DNA from: JAJECS01 sp965262745
GTDB lineage: Bacteria > Chloroflexota > UBA11872
DNA: 64,000 bases
Assembly (NCBI GenBank): GCA_965262745.1
Contig: OZ253558.1
Coordinates: 372,001-436,000 of the forward strand
Direction: 5' to 3'
Part shown: positions 1-7,770 of the stretch, one piece after another
Position numbering within the stretch: the stretch's first letter is position 1
How the letters are laid out: every line of letters starts with the position of its first letter
Translations under genes and position numbers: made by a program
The notes under the pieces: generated by a model
Told to the model about the DNA's origin: nothing
Seen by the model: only the letters and a program-made list of their open reading frames with translations
Database searches by the model: none

Positions 1-891
1 GACCTGGGTGAGGTTCACCAGCGATTTGGTGCCAAAGTCGATGTCGCCGAGCCGCGTGGACTCAGCCAGGCGGTGCGGCCAGGGGCCGATGATCGCGCGG
101 CTCTGGCGCGCGGCCGGCGTCGCGCCGAACCGTCGCAGATTGCTGAAGTTTTCCAGCGTGTCGGCCGCGTACAAGTCGTACCACCCGCTCATGTTGAGCG
201 CCGGCACGCCAATCTCGTGCCAGCGGTGCGCAACGCTGATGTCCTCCCAGTACTCGTCATAGCGATCGTGCGCCAGCCAGTCGCGCCAGAAGTCCAGGCG
301 CCGACCCGCGCGCAGGTCCAAGTCGGCAATCGGCAGCGTGTGAAACGCCTCGGTCCAGTTGTGAAAGGCGATGCTCTGCGCCGTGCGAGCGTTGGTGCGC
401 ATGCCCCAGGTGAGGGCCGTCGTGAGCTGCAGCGCGCCTCCCGGCCGCACCAGACCGCCCAGAAACTCCGCGCATACCACGCGCGGCGCCAGACACGTGA
501 GATACGGGCTGGCCAGGGGCGCGCTGAGCCACTGCACCAGCCCCAGATAGGAGGGGCCGCTCATGCCGATGCGGCCGTTGCTCCATGGTTGTCGCCCAAT
601 CCACTCGTGGGTGTCGAAGCCGTCGGCGGCCTCGTTGTGGAAGGGGTAATAGCTGCCGTCGGAGTCCCAGCGCCCGCGAACGTCCTGCACCACGCAGGCA
701 TAACCGTCCTGGGCGAAGGCGCGGGCTGAGGAGATGCTCTCCGGGGTGTTGTTGTCGTAAGGGGTGCGAATGAGCGCCGTCGGGAACGGACCTGGGGCGT
801 CGGGGAGGTAGATGTCGCCGGAGAGGTCCACGCCGTCCCGCATCGGCATCCTGGTGTCGAGCGCGTAGCGAACGCCGTAGGTGGGGTGCAT
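1..891 (-). CDS. CocE/NonD family hydrolase, partial (3' end off the window)
   Basis: Minus-strand frame open from the ATG at 891-889 to the window edge (297 codons, no stop). It begins MHPTYGVRYALDTRMPMRDG, the usual entry into the X-Pro dipeptidyl-peptidase/CocE alpha/beta-hydrolase domain, followed by TALIRTPYDNN and CVVQDVRGRWDSDG. The nucleophile elbow GMSGPSYLG lies near residues 109-117, with Ser114 as the likely catalytic serine. Family members hydrolyse esters or acyl-Pro peptides and are usually about 550-670 aa, so about half the gene, including the Asp/His of the triad, is missing. A weak purine stretch (GAGGG) precedes the start. It is divergent from the metallohydrolase gene at 1024. 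The family is clear; the substrate is unknown. Confidence 0.85.
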   Translation of the reverse strand, partial: MHPTYGVRYALDTRMPMRDGVDLSGDIYLPDAPGPFPTALIRTPYDNNTPESISSARAFAQDGYACVVQDVRGRWDSDGSYYPFHNEAADGFDTHEWIGRQPWSNGRIGMSGPSYLGLVQWLSAPLASPYLTCLAPRVVCAEFLGGLVRPGGALQLTTALTWGMRTNARTAQSIAFHNWTEAFHTLPIADLDLRAGRRLDFWRDWLAHDRYDEYWEDISVAHRWHEIGVPALNMSGWYDLYAADTLENFSNLRRFGATPAARQSRAIIGPWPHRLAESTRLGDIDFGTKSLVNLTQV

Positions 892-1023
892 AACCTGCCC
901 TCGCGGGATGCCGCTCGCCGGCCAGCGTCGGAGCGCGACGCGAAGCGTGCGGTCGGTTGCGGCAGTGTAGCCGCCGCATCCTGATTTCCCGGCGGGTTGC
1001 CGCGTTTCAGGTAGACCGCCACT

Positions 1024-3564
1024 ATGCGAGTCGTTCGGTCTACTGGGGAATGCCGCGTGAACCCATACGAGCCTGTTGCTATCTCTGACCTCTGCAATGT
1101 CCCCGCTGATGCGGCCGGACCCTTCGCGGCCGATTTGCTCGGGGCGCGGGACTTTCGCGGGCTGCCCTTCATCGTGGGGGACGCGGCGCGTGGCGCCATC
1201 GCGCAGTTTGGGCCCGGCGGGCACACGGCCTCGCAGACGCTCGCGCTCGGGCGCGCCGTGCACAGCCTGACGTTTGCGCATGCGCTGCTCGACACGGCCA
1301 TCGCGCACGGGGGAGCGCCCGGGGGCGAGGTCGGCCGCTATACGTTCGTCTATCGGAACGGTACCCGCGCCGAAGTGGCGCTGCGCGACCGATTCGAGAT
1401 TGGCTGGATCTCGCGCCATTTCCTGATGCGGCCCGGCGAGCCGTATCTGGCCGCGCGCGACGGTGACGACGGCATGCAGCCCCGCTATGAGGGCCCCTAT
1501 GACGAGAAGCCGCGGCGGATCTCGGAAGTGAGTTCCGGAGGCGCCAGGGCATTCTTTCTCTGGAGCTGGCGCAACCCGCAGCCCGACACCGAGATCGCGA
1601 GCATCGAGATCAGCGGCGGTCCGCTGCCGTGGGTGCTTGGGGGCGTGTCGGCCGGCTTCGTCGATGAAGACCCGCTGGAGCGCGCGCCGCGTCGCCCGGT
1701 GCGGATCGAGCTGACGCAGCCCGAGGACGCCGAGCGGCCCTTCGATCTGGACGTGCAGGTCGACCGGGGCACCGCGACCTATGCGCAGCCGCTGCCGCAG
1801 AACCCGGAGGCCTTCGTCGACGCCGTCGACAAGGGATGGGGCGAGCCGAACAACCTCACCTCCAGTCCGGCCTACACGGAGGTCGGTGCGGTGCCCTCCG
1901 CGGAAGTCCGGGTCACGCAGGGCGGTGAAGTGCTGGGCACGGCACGGTTTGGCGATCTGCAAACGCAGGATGCCGTCCAAGCCTCGCCGCGACTCCGGCT
2001 AAGCCTGCCGGAGTCAGGCCGCAATTGGGTGCACACGCGCGTCCTCGACGCGGAGACCGGCCAGCCGGTCCCGTGCCGCGTTCACTTCCGCTCGCCGGAG
2101 GGTGTTCCCTATCAGCCGTACGGCCACCATCCGCACCTGTTTTCCGGCTTCTCGACCTGGGGCCGCGATTTCTTCGGCGACGTGCGCATGGATCAGATCA
2201 CGTATGCCTACATCGACGGCGCCTGCCAGGGGTGGCTGCCGCGCGGACGCGTGATCGTGGACGTCGCGCGGGGCTTCGAATATGAGCCGCTGCGAACGGC
2301 AGTCGAGATCAAGCCGGGGCAGCGCGAGCTGGAGTTGCGCATCGGCCGCTGGACCAACATGAACGCCCGCGGCTGGTACAGCGGCGACACCCACGTGCAC
2401 TTCCTGGCCGGTAACGGTGCCGTGCTCGAGTCCGCGGGCGAGGACCTGAACGTCGCCAACGTGCTCCAGTCGCAGTGGGGGCACCACTTCAGCAACACCG
2501 ACGACTTCACCGGACGGCCCCAGGTGTCGGATGACGGCCGCACCATCGTCTCGTTCGGCCAGGAGAATCGGCAGCACTTTCTAGGGCATCTCAATCTGCT
2601 CGGCCACACCGAGCCGATCATGCCGTGGTGCACCGACGGTCCTGGCGAGGCGGAGCTTGGGGGCCCGCTGCAAGCCACCATGTCCCATTGGGCCGAGGCC
2701 TGCCGCGCGCAGGGCGGCACCGTTGTGCTGCCGCACTTTCCCTGGCCCAACGGCGACCCGGCGGCGCTCATCGCCCTGGGATTGGCCGACGCCGTCGAAA
2801 TGTGCCGGCAGGTGCCCTTCGACCACGACGAGTACTACCGCTATCTGAACGCGGGGTACCGTCTGCCGCTGGTGGGCGGCACCGACAAGATGGCCACGGA
2901 TACGCCGGTGGGCATCTACCGCACCTATGTCCAGCTTCCCGAGGACGTGCCGTTCACTTACGACGCCTGGCGCCACCAGATGAGCGCCGGACGCACCTTC
3001 ATGTCCAGCGGCCCCCTCATCGGGCTCAGCGTCGAGGGGCATGCGATTGGCGACACGGTGCATCTGCGCGGCAACGGCGGCACCGTGCACGTCGAGGCAT
3101 GGGCCGAGGGCAGTCTGCCCATCTACAACCTGCAGATCGTGCAGGAAGGCCGGGTCGTTGCCGAAACCGTGGCGCGCGAAGGGACCCGGCGGCTCGAACT
3201 AAGCGAACGGCTGCGCGCGGACGGGCATACGTGGTTCGCGGCCCGCACCGGCGGACCGACGTACTACGACGCGCCGTACTACCTGGATGGCTGGCAGCGG
3301 CAGCGCTTCGCCCACACCTCACCGGTGTACGTCTCGACCGGCGGCGATTGGCACATGTGGAACGACGCCACCGCACAATACATGCTCACCATGATCGAGG
3401 GCAACTTGAGCTACGTCCGCCGCCGCGCGAGCAGCGAGCCGGCGGATGATTCAGTCACGCACCACCACGGCGAGCCCGATCACACGGCCTACCTTGAGCG
3501 CCCGCTCCTAGCCGCGCGCGACGCCGTCCACCGGCGCATGCACCAGCTGGGCATTGCGCACTAA
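1024..3564 (+). CDS. CehA/McbA-family (PHP-like) metallohydrolase
   Basis: 846-aa protein. Its C-terminal half carries the CehA/McbA signature GWYSGDTHVHF at about residues 450-460, whose Asp/His residues bind metal as in PHP-type phosphoesterases. Further candidate ligands lie in VVLPHFPWPNGD (about 570) and GGTDKMATDTP (about 617). The first 430 residues look like beta-rich substrate-recognition domains and include a carboxypeptidase-regulatory-like stretch (RVLDAETGQPVPCRVHF). Known relatives hydrolyse carbamates (CehA, McbA), but most family members have unknown substrates. No signal peptide is evident. The start is uncertain: the ATG at 1024 is used, while a GTG at 1057 has a GGGGA stretch at better spacing. 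Possibly a catabolic partner of the divergent CocE-type hydrolase; that link is inference. Confidence 0.8.
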   Translation: MRVVRSTGECRVNPYEPVAISDLCNVPADAAGPFAADLLGARDFRGLPFIVGDAARGAIAQFGPGGHTASQTLALGRAVHSLTFAHALLDTAIAHGGAPGGEVGRYTFVYRNGTRAEVALRDRFEIGWISRHFLMRPGEPYLAARDGDDGMQPRYEGPYDEKPRRISEVSSGGARAFFLWSWRNPQPDTEIASIEISGGPLPWVLGGVSAGFVDEDPLERAPRRPVRIELTQPEDAERPFDLDVQVDRGTATYAQPLPQNPEAFVDAVDKGWGEPNNLTSSPAYTEVGAVPSAEVRVTQGGEVLGTARFGDLQTQDAVQASPRLRLSLPESGRNWVHTRVLDAETGQPVPCRVHFRSPEGVPYQPYGHHPHLFSGFSTWGRDFFGDVRMDQITYAYIDGACQGWLPRGRVIVDVARGFEYEPLRTAVEIKPGQRELELRIGRWTNMNARGWYSGDTHVHFLAGNGAVLESAGEDLNVANVLQSQWGHHFSNTDDFTGRPQVSDDGRTIVSFGQENRQHFLGHLNLLGHTEPIMPWCTDGPGEAELGGPLQATMSHWAEACRAQGGTVVLPHFPWPNGDPAALIALGLADAVEMCRQVPFDHDEYYRYLNAGYRLPLVGGTDKMATDTPVGIYRTYVQLPEDVPFTYDAWRHQMSAGRTFMSSGPLIGLSVEGHAIGDTVHLRGNGGTVHVEAWAEGSLPIYNLQIVQEGRVVAETVAREGTRRLELSERLRADGHTWFAARTGGPTYYDAPYYLDGWQRQRFAHTSPVYVSTGGDWHMWNDATAQYMLTMIEGNLSYVRRRASSEPADDSVTHHHGEPDHTAYLERPLLAARDAVHRRMHQLGIAH

Positions 3565-3588
3565 GCCTTCGGCTCCCGAGCAGCGACA

Positions 3589-4233
3589 TCAGTCCGGGTT
3601 GGGCCCGAAGTCCCGCTGGGCGCTCGTGTAGTCCTCCGGCGTGTTGACGTTGCGAAACGAGCGCAGCCCGGGGTCCAACAGGCGTAGGTCCGCTTCCGGC
3701 ACCCAGAGCACGTCGAGGCCGCGGAAAGCCATTGCAATCTTGAGCTGCCCGCGCTCGATCTGCGACCGGGCCGCCGGGGCCACGGCGCGGCCGTAGACCG
3801 CGTGCAGCGGCTCAGGCCTGCCGTCAACGACCGGCACCACCGCGTCATGGCCTTCGAGGCGATCCAGGAGGTCGCGCACGAGCGCCGCGTGCAGAAACGG
3901 CATGTCGGCGGCTGCCACAAACACGCGGTCGTGGCGCGCCGCTTCGACGCCGGACAGGATGCCGCCCAGGCTGCCCGCGCCTGGGATCGCGTCCGGCACG
4001 ACGCGGGCGCCCGCGACGACGGGCTGGTCGTTCGCCACCACGATCACGTCGTCGGCAACGTCCGCCAGCGAATCGATGACCGATTGCAGGAGCGTGCGGG
4101 GCCGCCCGTCGGCATCCACACCCCAGGGCAACAGGCGCTTGTCGCGCCCCATGCGGCGGCTCGCGCCGCCGGCGAGCACGACGGCCGATGCGCCGCGGAT
4201 CATACGGCGGGCTGGTGGTGCGTCATGCGGCAT
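3589..4233 (-). CDS. mobA: Molybdenum cofactor guanylyltransferase MobA
   Basis: 214 aa. The N-terminal nucleotidyltransferase motif VVLAGGASRRMGRDK (about residues 18-32) is the diagnostic LxGGxSxRMGxDK loop of MobA, and AAADMPFL near 107-113 matches the conserved Asp that binds Mg-GTP. The C-terminus has FRNVNTPEDY, also typical of the family. It transfers GMP from GTP to molybdopterin to give the guanine dinucleotide form. The start at 4233 (MPHDAPPARRMIRG) places the motif at the normal distance; ATG 4203 is an alternative, and neither has a clear Shine-Dalgarno. No other Mo-cofactor gene or molybdoenzyme is in the window, so this is an isolated family member. Confidence 0.87.
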   Translation of the reverse strand: MPHDAPPARRMIRGASAVVLAGGASRRMGRDKRLLPWGVDADGRPRTLLQSVIDSLADVADDVIVVANDQPVVAGARVVPDAIPGAGSLGGILSGVEAARHDRVFVAAADMPFLHAALVRDLLDRLEGHDAVVPVVDGRPEPLHAVYGRAVAPAARSQIERGQLKIAMAFRGLDVLWVPEADLRLLDPGLRSFRNVNTPEDYTSAQRDFGPNPD

Positions 4234-4451
4234 GGGCTGGGTAGCGCTTGAACGTTGGCTACAATAACGCGCTGCCGAGGCCCTCGGCGCGCGGCAGGGC
4301 CTTGGCCAAATCTCGGCCATGCCCACCACTTGCCGAATGCCGGTATTCGCTGCCAGTCGGGGAAGGTTGGGGTCGCGCACTCGGCTGTGGTGAATCCCCA
4401 CCGCGCCATTGACCGCAGCCTTGGCTGTCGATGCGGTTGGAGGAGTTCACC

Positions 4452-5273
4452 GTGCCGGAATTCAGTCTTGCCACCTCGCTTTGGGGCAACAACGAGCGCT
4501 TTGCCGATGTCGTGGCCGGTGTGGCCGCCGCCGGGTTCAGCCAGTGCGAGCTGTTCGCCGCCCGGAACCTTGCGGACGACGTGAGCGACGGCAAGCGGCG
4601 GCGGGTCCTCAATCAGCACGGGGTGTGGGCGCGGACCGTGCATACCCCCACGAGCCGCATCGATCTCTCGACACTGGATGAGGATGTGCGCCGCGCGGAC
4701 GTGGCTGCGGTTGCGGCGTGCTTGGAACCAATGGCAGCCCTGGGAGGATTTGCCGCCATCGTGCACCCCACGGGGGGCGGTAGCGGGTTTCGCGTGGAGG
4801 ACGCCGCCCGCCGCACGGACGCGTTTCGCCACTCGTTGGATGCCCTATGCGTGCAAGCCGACCAACTGGGCGTCCGGCTCGCCTGTGAAAACCTGCAGCA
4901 CAAGGACAAGCCGCGCCCGCTCTGCCGCATGGAGGACCTCAAAGCCCTAGTGGACGACTATCCGTCCACGGTTGGCCTTTGTCTCGACACGGGCCACGCC
5001 CACAACAACGGCCTGGACCCAGCCGACGAAGCCCGCATCGCTGGCGACCGACTGATCGCGTTGCACTTACAGGACACCGACGCCGTGGCCGACCGGCATT
5101 GGGCGCCGGGGCAGGGCACCATCAGCTGGCCGCGCTTTCTCGCGGCGCTATTCGAGATCGAGTTTCGCGGCGCCTGGACCTTTGAACTCGGAGCGAATGA
5201 TGCCCCACCAGCGCAAGTAGCTACCCAAGCTCGCCGCATCGCCGACGCCTGGTCAGCGGGTCGAGTTGCCTAG
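4452..5273 (+). CDS. Sugar phosphate isomerase/epimerase (xylose isomerase-like TIM barrel)
   Basis: 273 aa, AP-endonuclease-2/xylose-isomerase-like fold. Visible strand-end motifs are VHTPTSRID, AAIVHPTGG, LACENLQH (metal-binding Glu), VGLCLDTGHAHNNG (Asp/His ligands) and LIALHLQDTD (His/Asp), followed by a late Glu in WTFELGAND. This ligand set is what the family uses to bind a divalent cation and isomerise keto- or aldo-sugars. The start is taken at GTG 4452 because GGAGGA at 4439-4444 lies 7 nt upstream; an ATG at 4431 overlaps that ribosome-binding site and is rejected. Divergent from mobA. The substrate cannot be told from sequence. A second, dissimilar member lies at 47423. Confidence 0.82.
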   Translation: MPEFSLATSLWGNNERFADVVAGVAAAGFSQCELFAARNLADDVSDGKRRRVLNQHGVWARTVHTPTSRIDLSTLDEDVRRADVAAVAACLEPMAALGGFAAIVHPTGGGSGFRVEDAARRTDAFRHSLDALCVQADQLGVRLACENLQHKDKPRPLCRMEDLKALVDDYPSTVGLCLDTGHAHNNGLDPADEARIAGDRLIALHLQDTDAVADRHWAPGQGTISWPRFLAALFEIEFRGAWTFELGANDAPPAQVATQARRIADAWSAGRVA

Positions 5274-5431
5274 CTCGCGCAGCCTCCGCCAGGGTTCACT
5301 ATGTCCCCGAACATGTGTTCACCCTGTGGCCGGTCTGGAAAACTGGTAGGGAAAAGGTTAGGGCGAGGGTCTCTTCGGCCGGCCGAGCTTCATCGAACGC
5401 AAGGGCGCCCACACTCCGTCGGCAACCGCCG

Positions 5432-5461
5432 TTGACACGACCAAGCTGCCGTTCCTAGGCT
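5432..5461 (+). promoter_or_regulatory. Candidate sigma70-type promoter of thioredoxin gene
   Basis: A perfect TTGACA (5432-5437) is followed after 18 bp by TAGGCT (5456-5461, TAnnnT form), which would start a transcript with a leader of about 40 nt before the thioredoxin ATG at 5506. The rest of the 232-bp intergenic stretch 5274-5505 shows no other gene. Confidence 0.4.
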
Positions 5462-5505
5462 CTGGCGCGCTATATCGTGGCGCACGCGAAGGGTGACAGG
5501 ATCAC

Positions 5506-5835
5506 ATGGCGGCTCCCGCTGCGGTGACGGACGCTGAATTTCAATCGACGGTGCTCGACGCTGACATGCCCGTGCTGGTCGACTTCTGGGCCGAGTGGTG
5601 CGGGCCTTGCAAGATGGTTGCGCCGGTGGTCGAGGAACTGGCGCAGGACTACGACGGTCAAGTGACCTTTGCCAAGGTGGACGTGGACGCCAATCCGCAG
5701 ACGCCGATGCAGTTCGGCATCCGCGGCATTCCCACGCTGATCGTCTTCAACGGCGGCGCCGAGGTGGGCCGCATCGTCGGCTACCGCCCCAAGGCGGATA
5801 TCAAGAGCCAGATTGACAAGGCGCTCGCCGCGTAG
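5506..5835 (+). CDS. trxA: Thioredoxin
   Basis: 109 aa, the normal length for thioredoxin. The redox motif WCGPC is at residues 31-35 in the context VDFWAEWCGPCKM, and the cis-proline loop GIPTLIVF puts Pro at 76. It ends with KALAA after a conserved C-terminal helix. It reduces disulfides in cytosolic proteins, itself being reduced by thioredoxin reductase, which is not in the window. An AGGA stretch precedes the ATG. Transcribed alone from the candidate promoter at 5432, and convergent with dnaG. Confidence 0.96.
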   Translation: MAAPAAVTDAEFQSTVLDADMPVLVDFWAEWCGPCKMVAPVVEELAQDYDGQVTFAKVDVDANPQTPMQFGIRGIPTLIVFNGGAEVGRIVGYRPKADIKSQIDKALAA

Positions 5836-5887
5836 CCACTGCCGTTCGGTCGGGTTGCGCGGTGTCGGGCCGCTCGTGCCTGCGGCG

Positions 5888-7708
5888 CTAGTGCGCCGGT
5901 CCGCGGGTGAGCACCGACAACTCGCGCATCGCCATCTCGATGCTGCGTTTCTGGGCGCCGAGTTCGCGCGAGCGCGCGGCGGCGGCACCGCCGTCTTCCA
6001 TCGCGGCAACCTCGCGCAGCGCCTCGAGGATGTGTCGTTCGCGCAACCGCAGCACGGTCACCTGCAGCGCGCTGACAAAGGCTTCGCCCTCGTGTGCGGG
6101 CAGGTCGGCGACGCGGGCGCGCACGGCTTCCACCTGCTCGCGCGACTGGTCGTCGAGCCCGTCGAGCGCCGACTCCCAGGACGCAGCCCCGGGCTCGCGG
6201 GCGTTTTTCACGAGAGCCTCGATCACGTGTCGCAGGGACGGATCGGATACGTTCGACGCGTCCAGGCGGGCGACAACGACGGTGGCCTCGGGCGGAACTT
6301 TGAGCACCAGCTCCAGCAGCCCTTCCTCGACCCGGTCGATGGGCTGGCTGACGGTCGCGGGCGCGGCGCCCATGCGCCGCTGCCGCGGCGCGGCGCGGCG
6401 CAGCTCATCGATCGGCACGCCGGACACTTGCGAGAGACGCTCGTAGTAGTGCGCTCGCGCGGCGGGGTCGCTGATCTCCGTGATGACGGGTGTCAGGTCC
6501 GCAACCGCCCGACGCCGCCCGGCAATTGACGACATGTCGTGCTCGGTCAGCGCCCAGCGGAAGTAGTAGTCCGCCAACGGCACCGCGGCGTCCAGGAGCG
6601 CGCGCCAGCGCGCCGGGTCCGCGCGGATCACCGAATCCGGATCCTCACCCGACGGCAACTCGACTACGGCGATGTCGACCGAGAGTCGCGTCTCGTGTCG
6701 AATCAACCCGCGAAAGTCGACCTCAGCGTCCGGTGCGTCGCGACCGGCGTCGCGCAGCACGTCCACGCCTCGCCTGGTCGCGGCGGCCCCGGCAGTGTCA
6801 GCGTCCAGGGCCAAAATGATGCGTTGCGCGCCCGAGCTTGACAGCAGACGGCCCTGCTCGGTCGTCAAGGCCGTTCCCATGGACGCCACCGTGTTGCGAA
6901 AGCCGAACTGGTGCGCCGCGATCGCGTCCATGTAGCCCTCGACCAATACCGCCGCTCGTTCGCTGCGAAGGGCCTCCGCGGCCAGGTTGAACGCGTAGAG
7001 ATGGTGGCCCTTGCGGAAGGTGTCGCTCTCCCGCGAATTCAGGTACTTGGGCGTTGCGTCGCCGAGCGCGCGCGCGCCAAACCCGATCACGACCCCGCGC
7101 CGATCGCTGATCGGGAAGATCAAGCGGTTGAAGAAGTAGTCGCGCGGCGGGCCGTCGTCGTCGCGGACCAGGCCGGTGGCGCGCAGCGCCTCCGCGTCCG
7201 TGCCCAACGTGCGCAGGTGTGCCGTAACCGGTGATCCGTGCGCCGGCGCATATCCTAGGCGGAACGTGGTGATCATCTGCTCCGATAGTCCGCGCTCCTC
7301 CAGATAGGTGCGTGTCGCAGCGGCCTCGGGCGCGCTTCGCAGCAATTCGTACATGTGGATAGCCGCCGCGTCGAGCGCGGAACGCGTGAGCCGCCGCTGC
7401 TGATCCGCCGCCGGATCGCGGGCCTGCGCCTGCAGCTCGACGCCGGCCTCGCTGGCCAGCAGCCGCAGCGCATCCGGAAAATCGGTGCCGTTGCGCCGCA
7501 TGACGTAGGTGAACAGGTCCCCGCCCTCGCCGCACCCAAAGCAGCGAAACGTATCCCTATCCCCGAAGACGAAGAAGGACGGCGTCTTCTCGGTATGAAA
7601 CGGACACAGCCCCTTGAGGTGCCGGCCCGAGCGTTGCAGGCGCACGTCACGGCCGATGAATTCGGCCGCCGTGAGCCGGGCTTTGATCTCCTCAACGGGC
7701 GAGGCCAC
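5888..7708 (-). CDS. dnaG: DNA primase DnaG
   Basis: 606 aa, normal bacterial primase length. The N-terminal CHC2 zinc finger has Cys35, His38, Cys56 and Cys59 (GLCPFH and FRCFGCGEGG). The catalytic TOPRIM domain shows VEGYMDAIAAHQFG near residue 257 and LALDADTAG near 302, with the Glu and Asp residues that bind metal. The C-terminal part (about 430-606) is helical and fits the DnaB-interacting domain. It makes RNA primers for replication. GTG start at 7708 with AAGGA 9 nt upstream. It lies 62 bp downstream of ppdK on the same strand, and a TAGAAT at 7747-7742 in that gap might give dnaG its own start of transcription. Confidence 0.96.
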   Translation of the reverse strand: MASPVEEIKARLTAAEFIGRDVRLQRSGRHLKGLCPFHTEKTPSFFVFGDRDTFRCFGCGEGGDLFTYVMRRNGTDFPDALRLLASEAGVELQAQARDPAADQQRRLTRSALDAAAIHMYELLRSAPEAAATRTYLEERGLSEQMITTFRLGYAPAHGSPVTAHLRTLGTDAEALRATGLVRDDDGPPRDYFFNRLIFPISDRRGVVIGFGARALGDATPKYLNSRESDTFRKGHHLYAFNLAAEALRSERAAVLVEGYMDAIAAHQFGFRNTVASMGTALTTEQGRLLSSSGAQRIILALDADTAGAAATRRGVDVLRDAGRDAPDAEVDFRGLIRHETRLSVDIAVVELPSGEDPDSVIRADPARWRALLDAAVPLADYYFRWALTEHDMSSIAGRRRAVADLTPVITEISDPAARAHYYERLSQVSGVPIDELRRAAPRQRRMGAAPATVSQPIDRVEEGLLELVLKVPPEATVVVARLDASNVSDPSLRHVIEALVKNAREPGAASWESALDGLDDQSREQVEAVRARVADLPAHEGEAFVSALQVTVLRLRERHILEALREVAAMEDGGAAAARSRELGAQKRSIEMAMRELSVLTRGPAH

Positions 7709-7770
7709 GCAGCGTCCTTGGAGCTAGTTTGGTCGCGGTTGATTCTAGTCCCGGCCGCCGCCCGGCGCGT

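Noticed and set aside
257..1301. Two long overlapping minus-strand frames over the first kilobase (257-979 and 561-1301)
   Set aside because: Both are Arg/Ala/Pro/Ser-rich with no motif; the third minus-strand frame encodes a clear CocE-type hydrolase and the plus strand encodes the metallohydrolase.
4431..4451. ATG 4431 as the start of the sugar isomerase
   Set aside because: It would place the strong GGAGGA inside the coding region; GTG 4452 is correctly spaced from it.
5883..5898. Short stem-loop CGGCGC-TAGT-GCGCCG at the dnaG stop as terminator
   Set aside because: Only a 6-bp stem without a T-run; such short GC palindromes are frequent by chance here.
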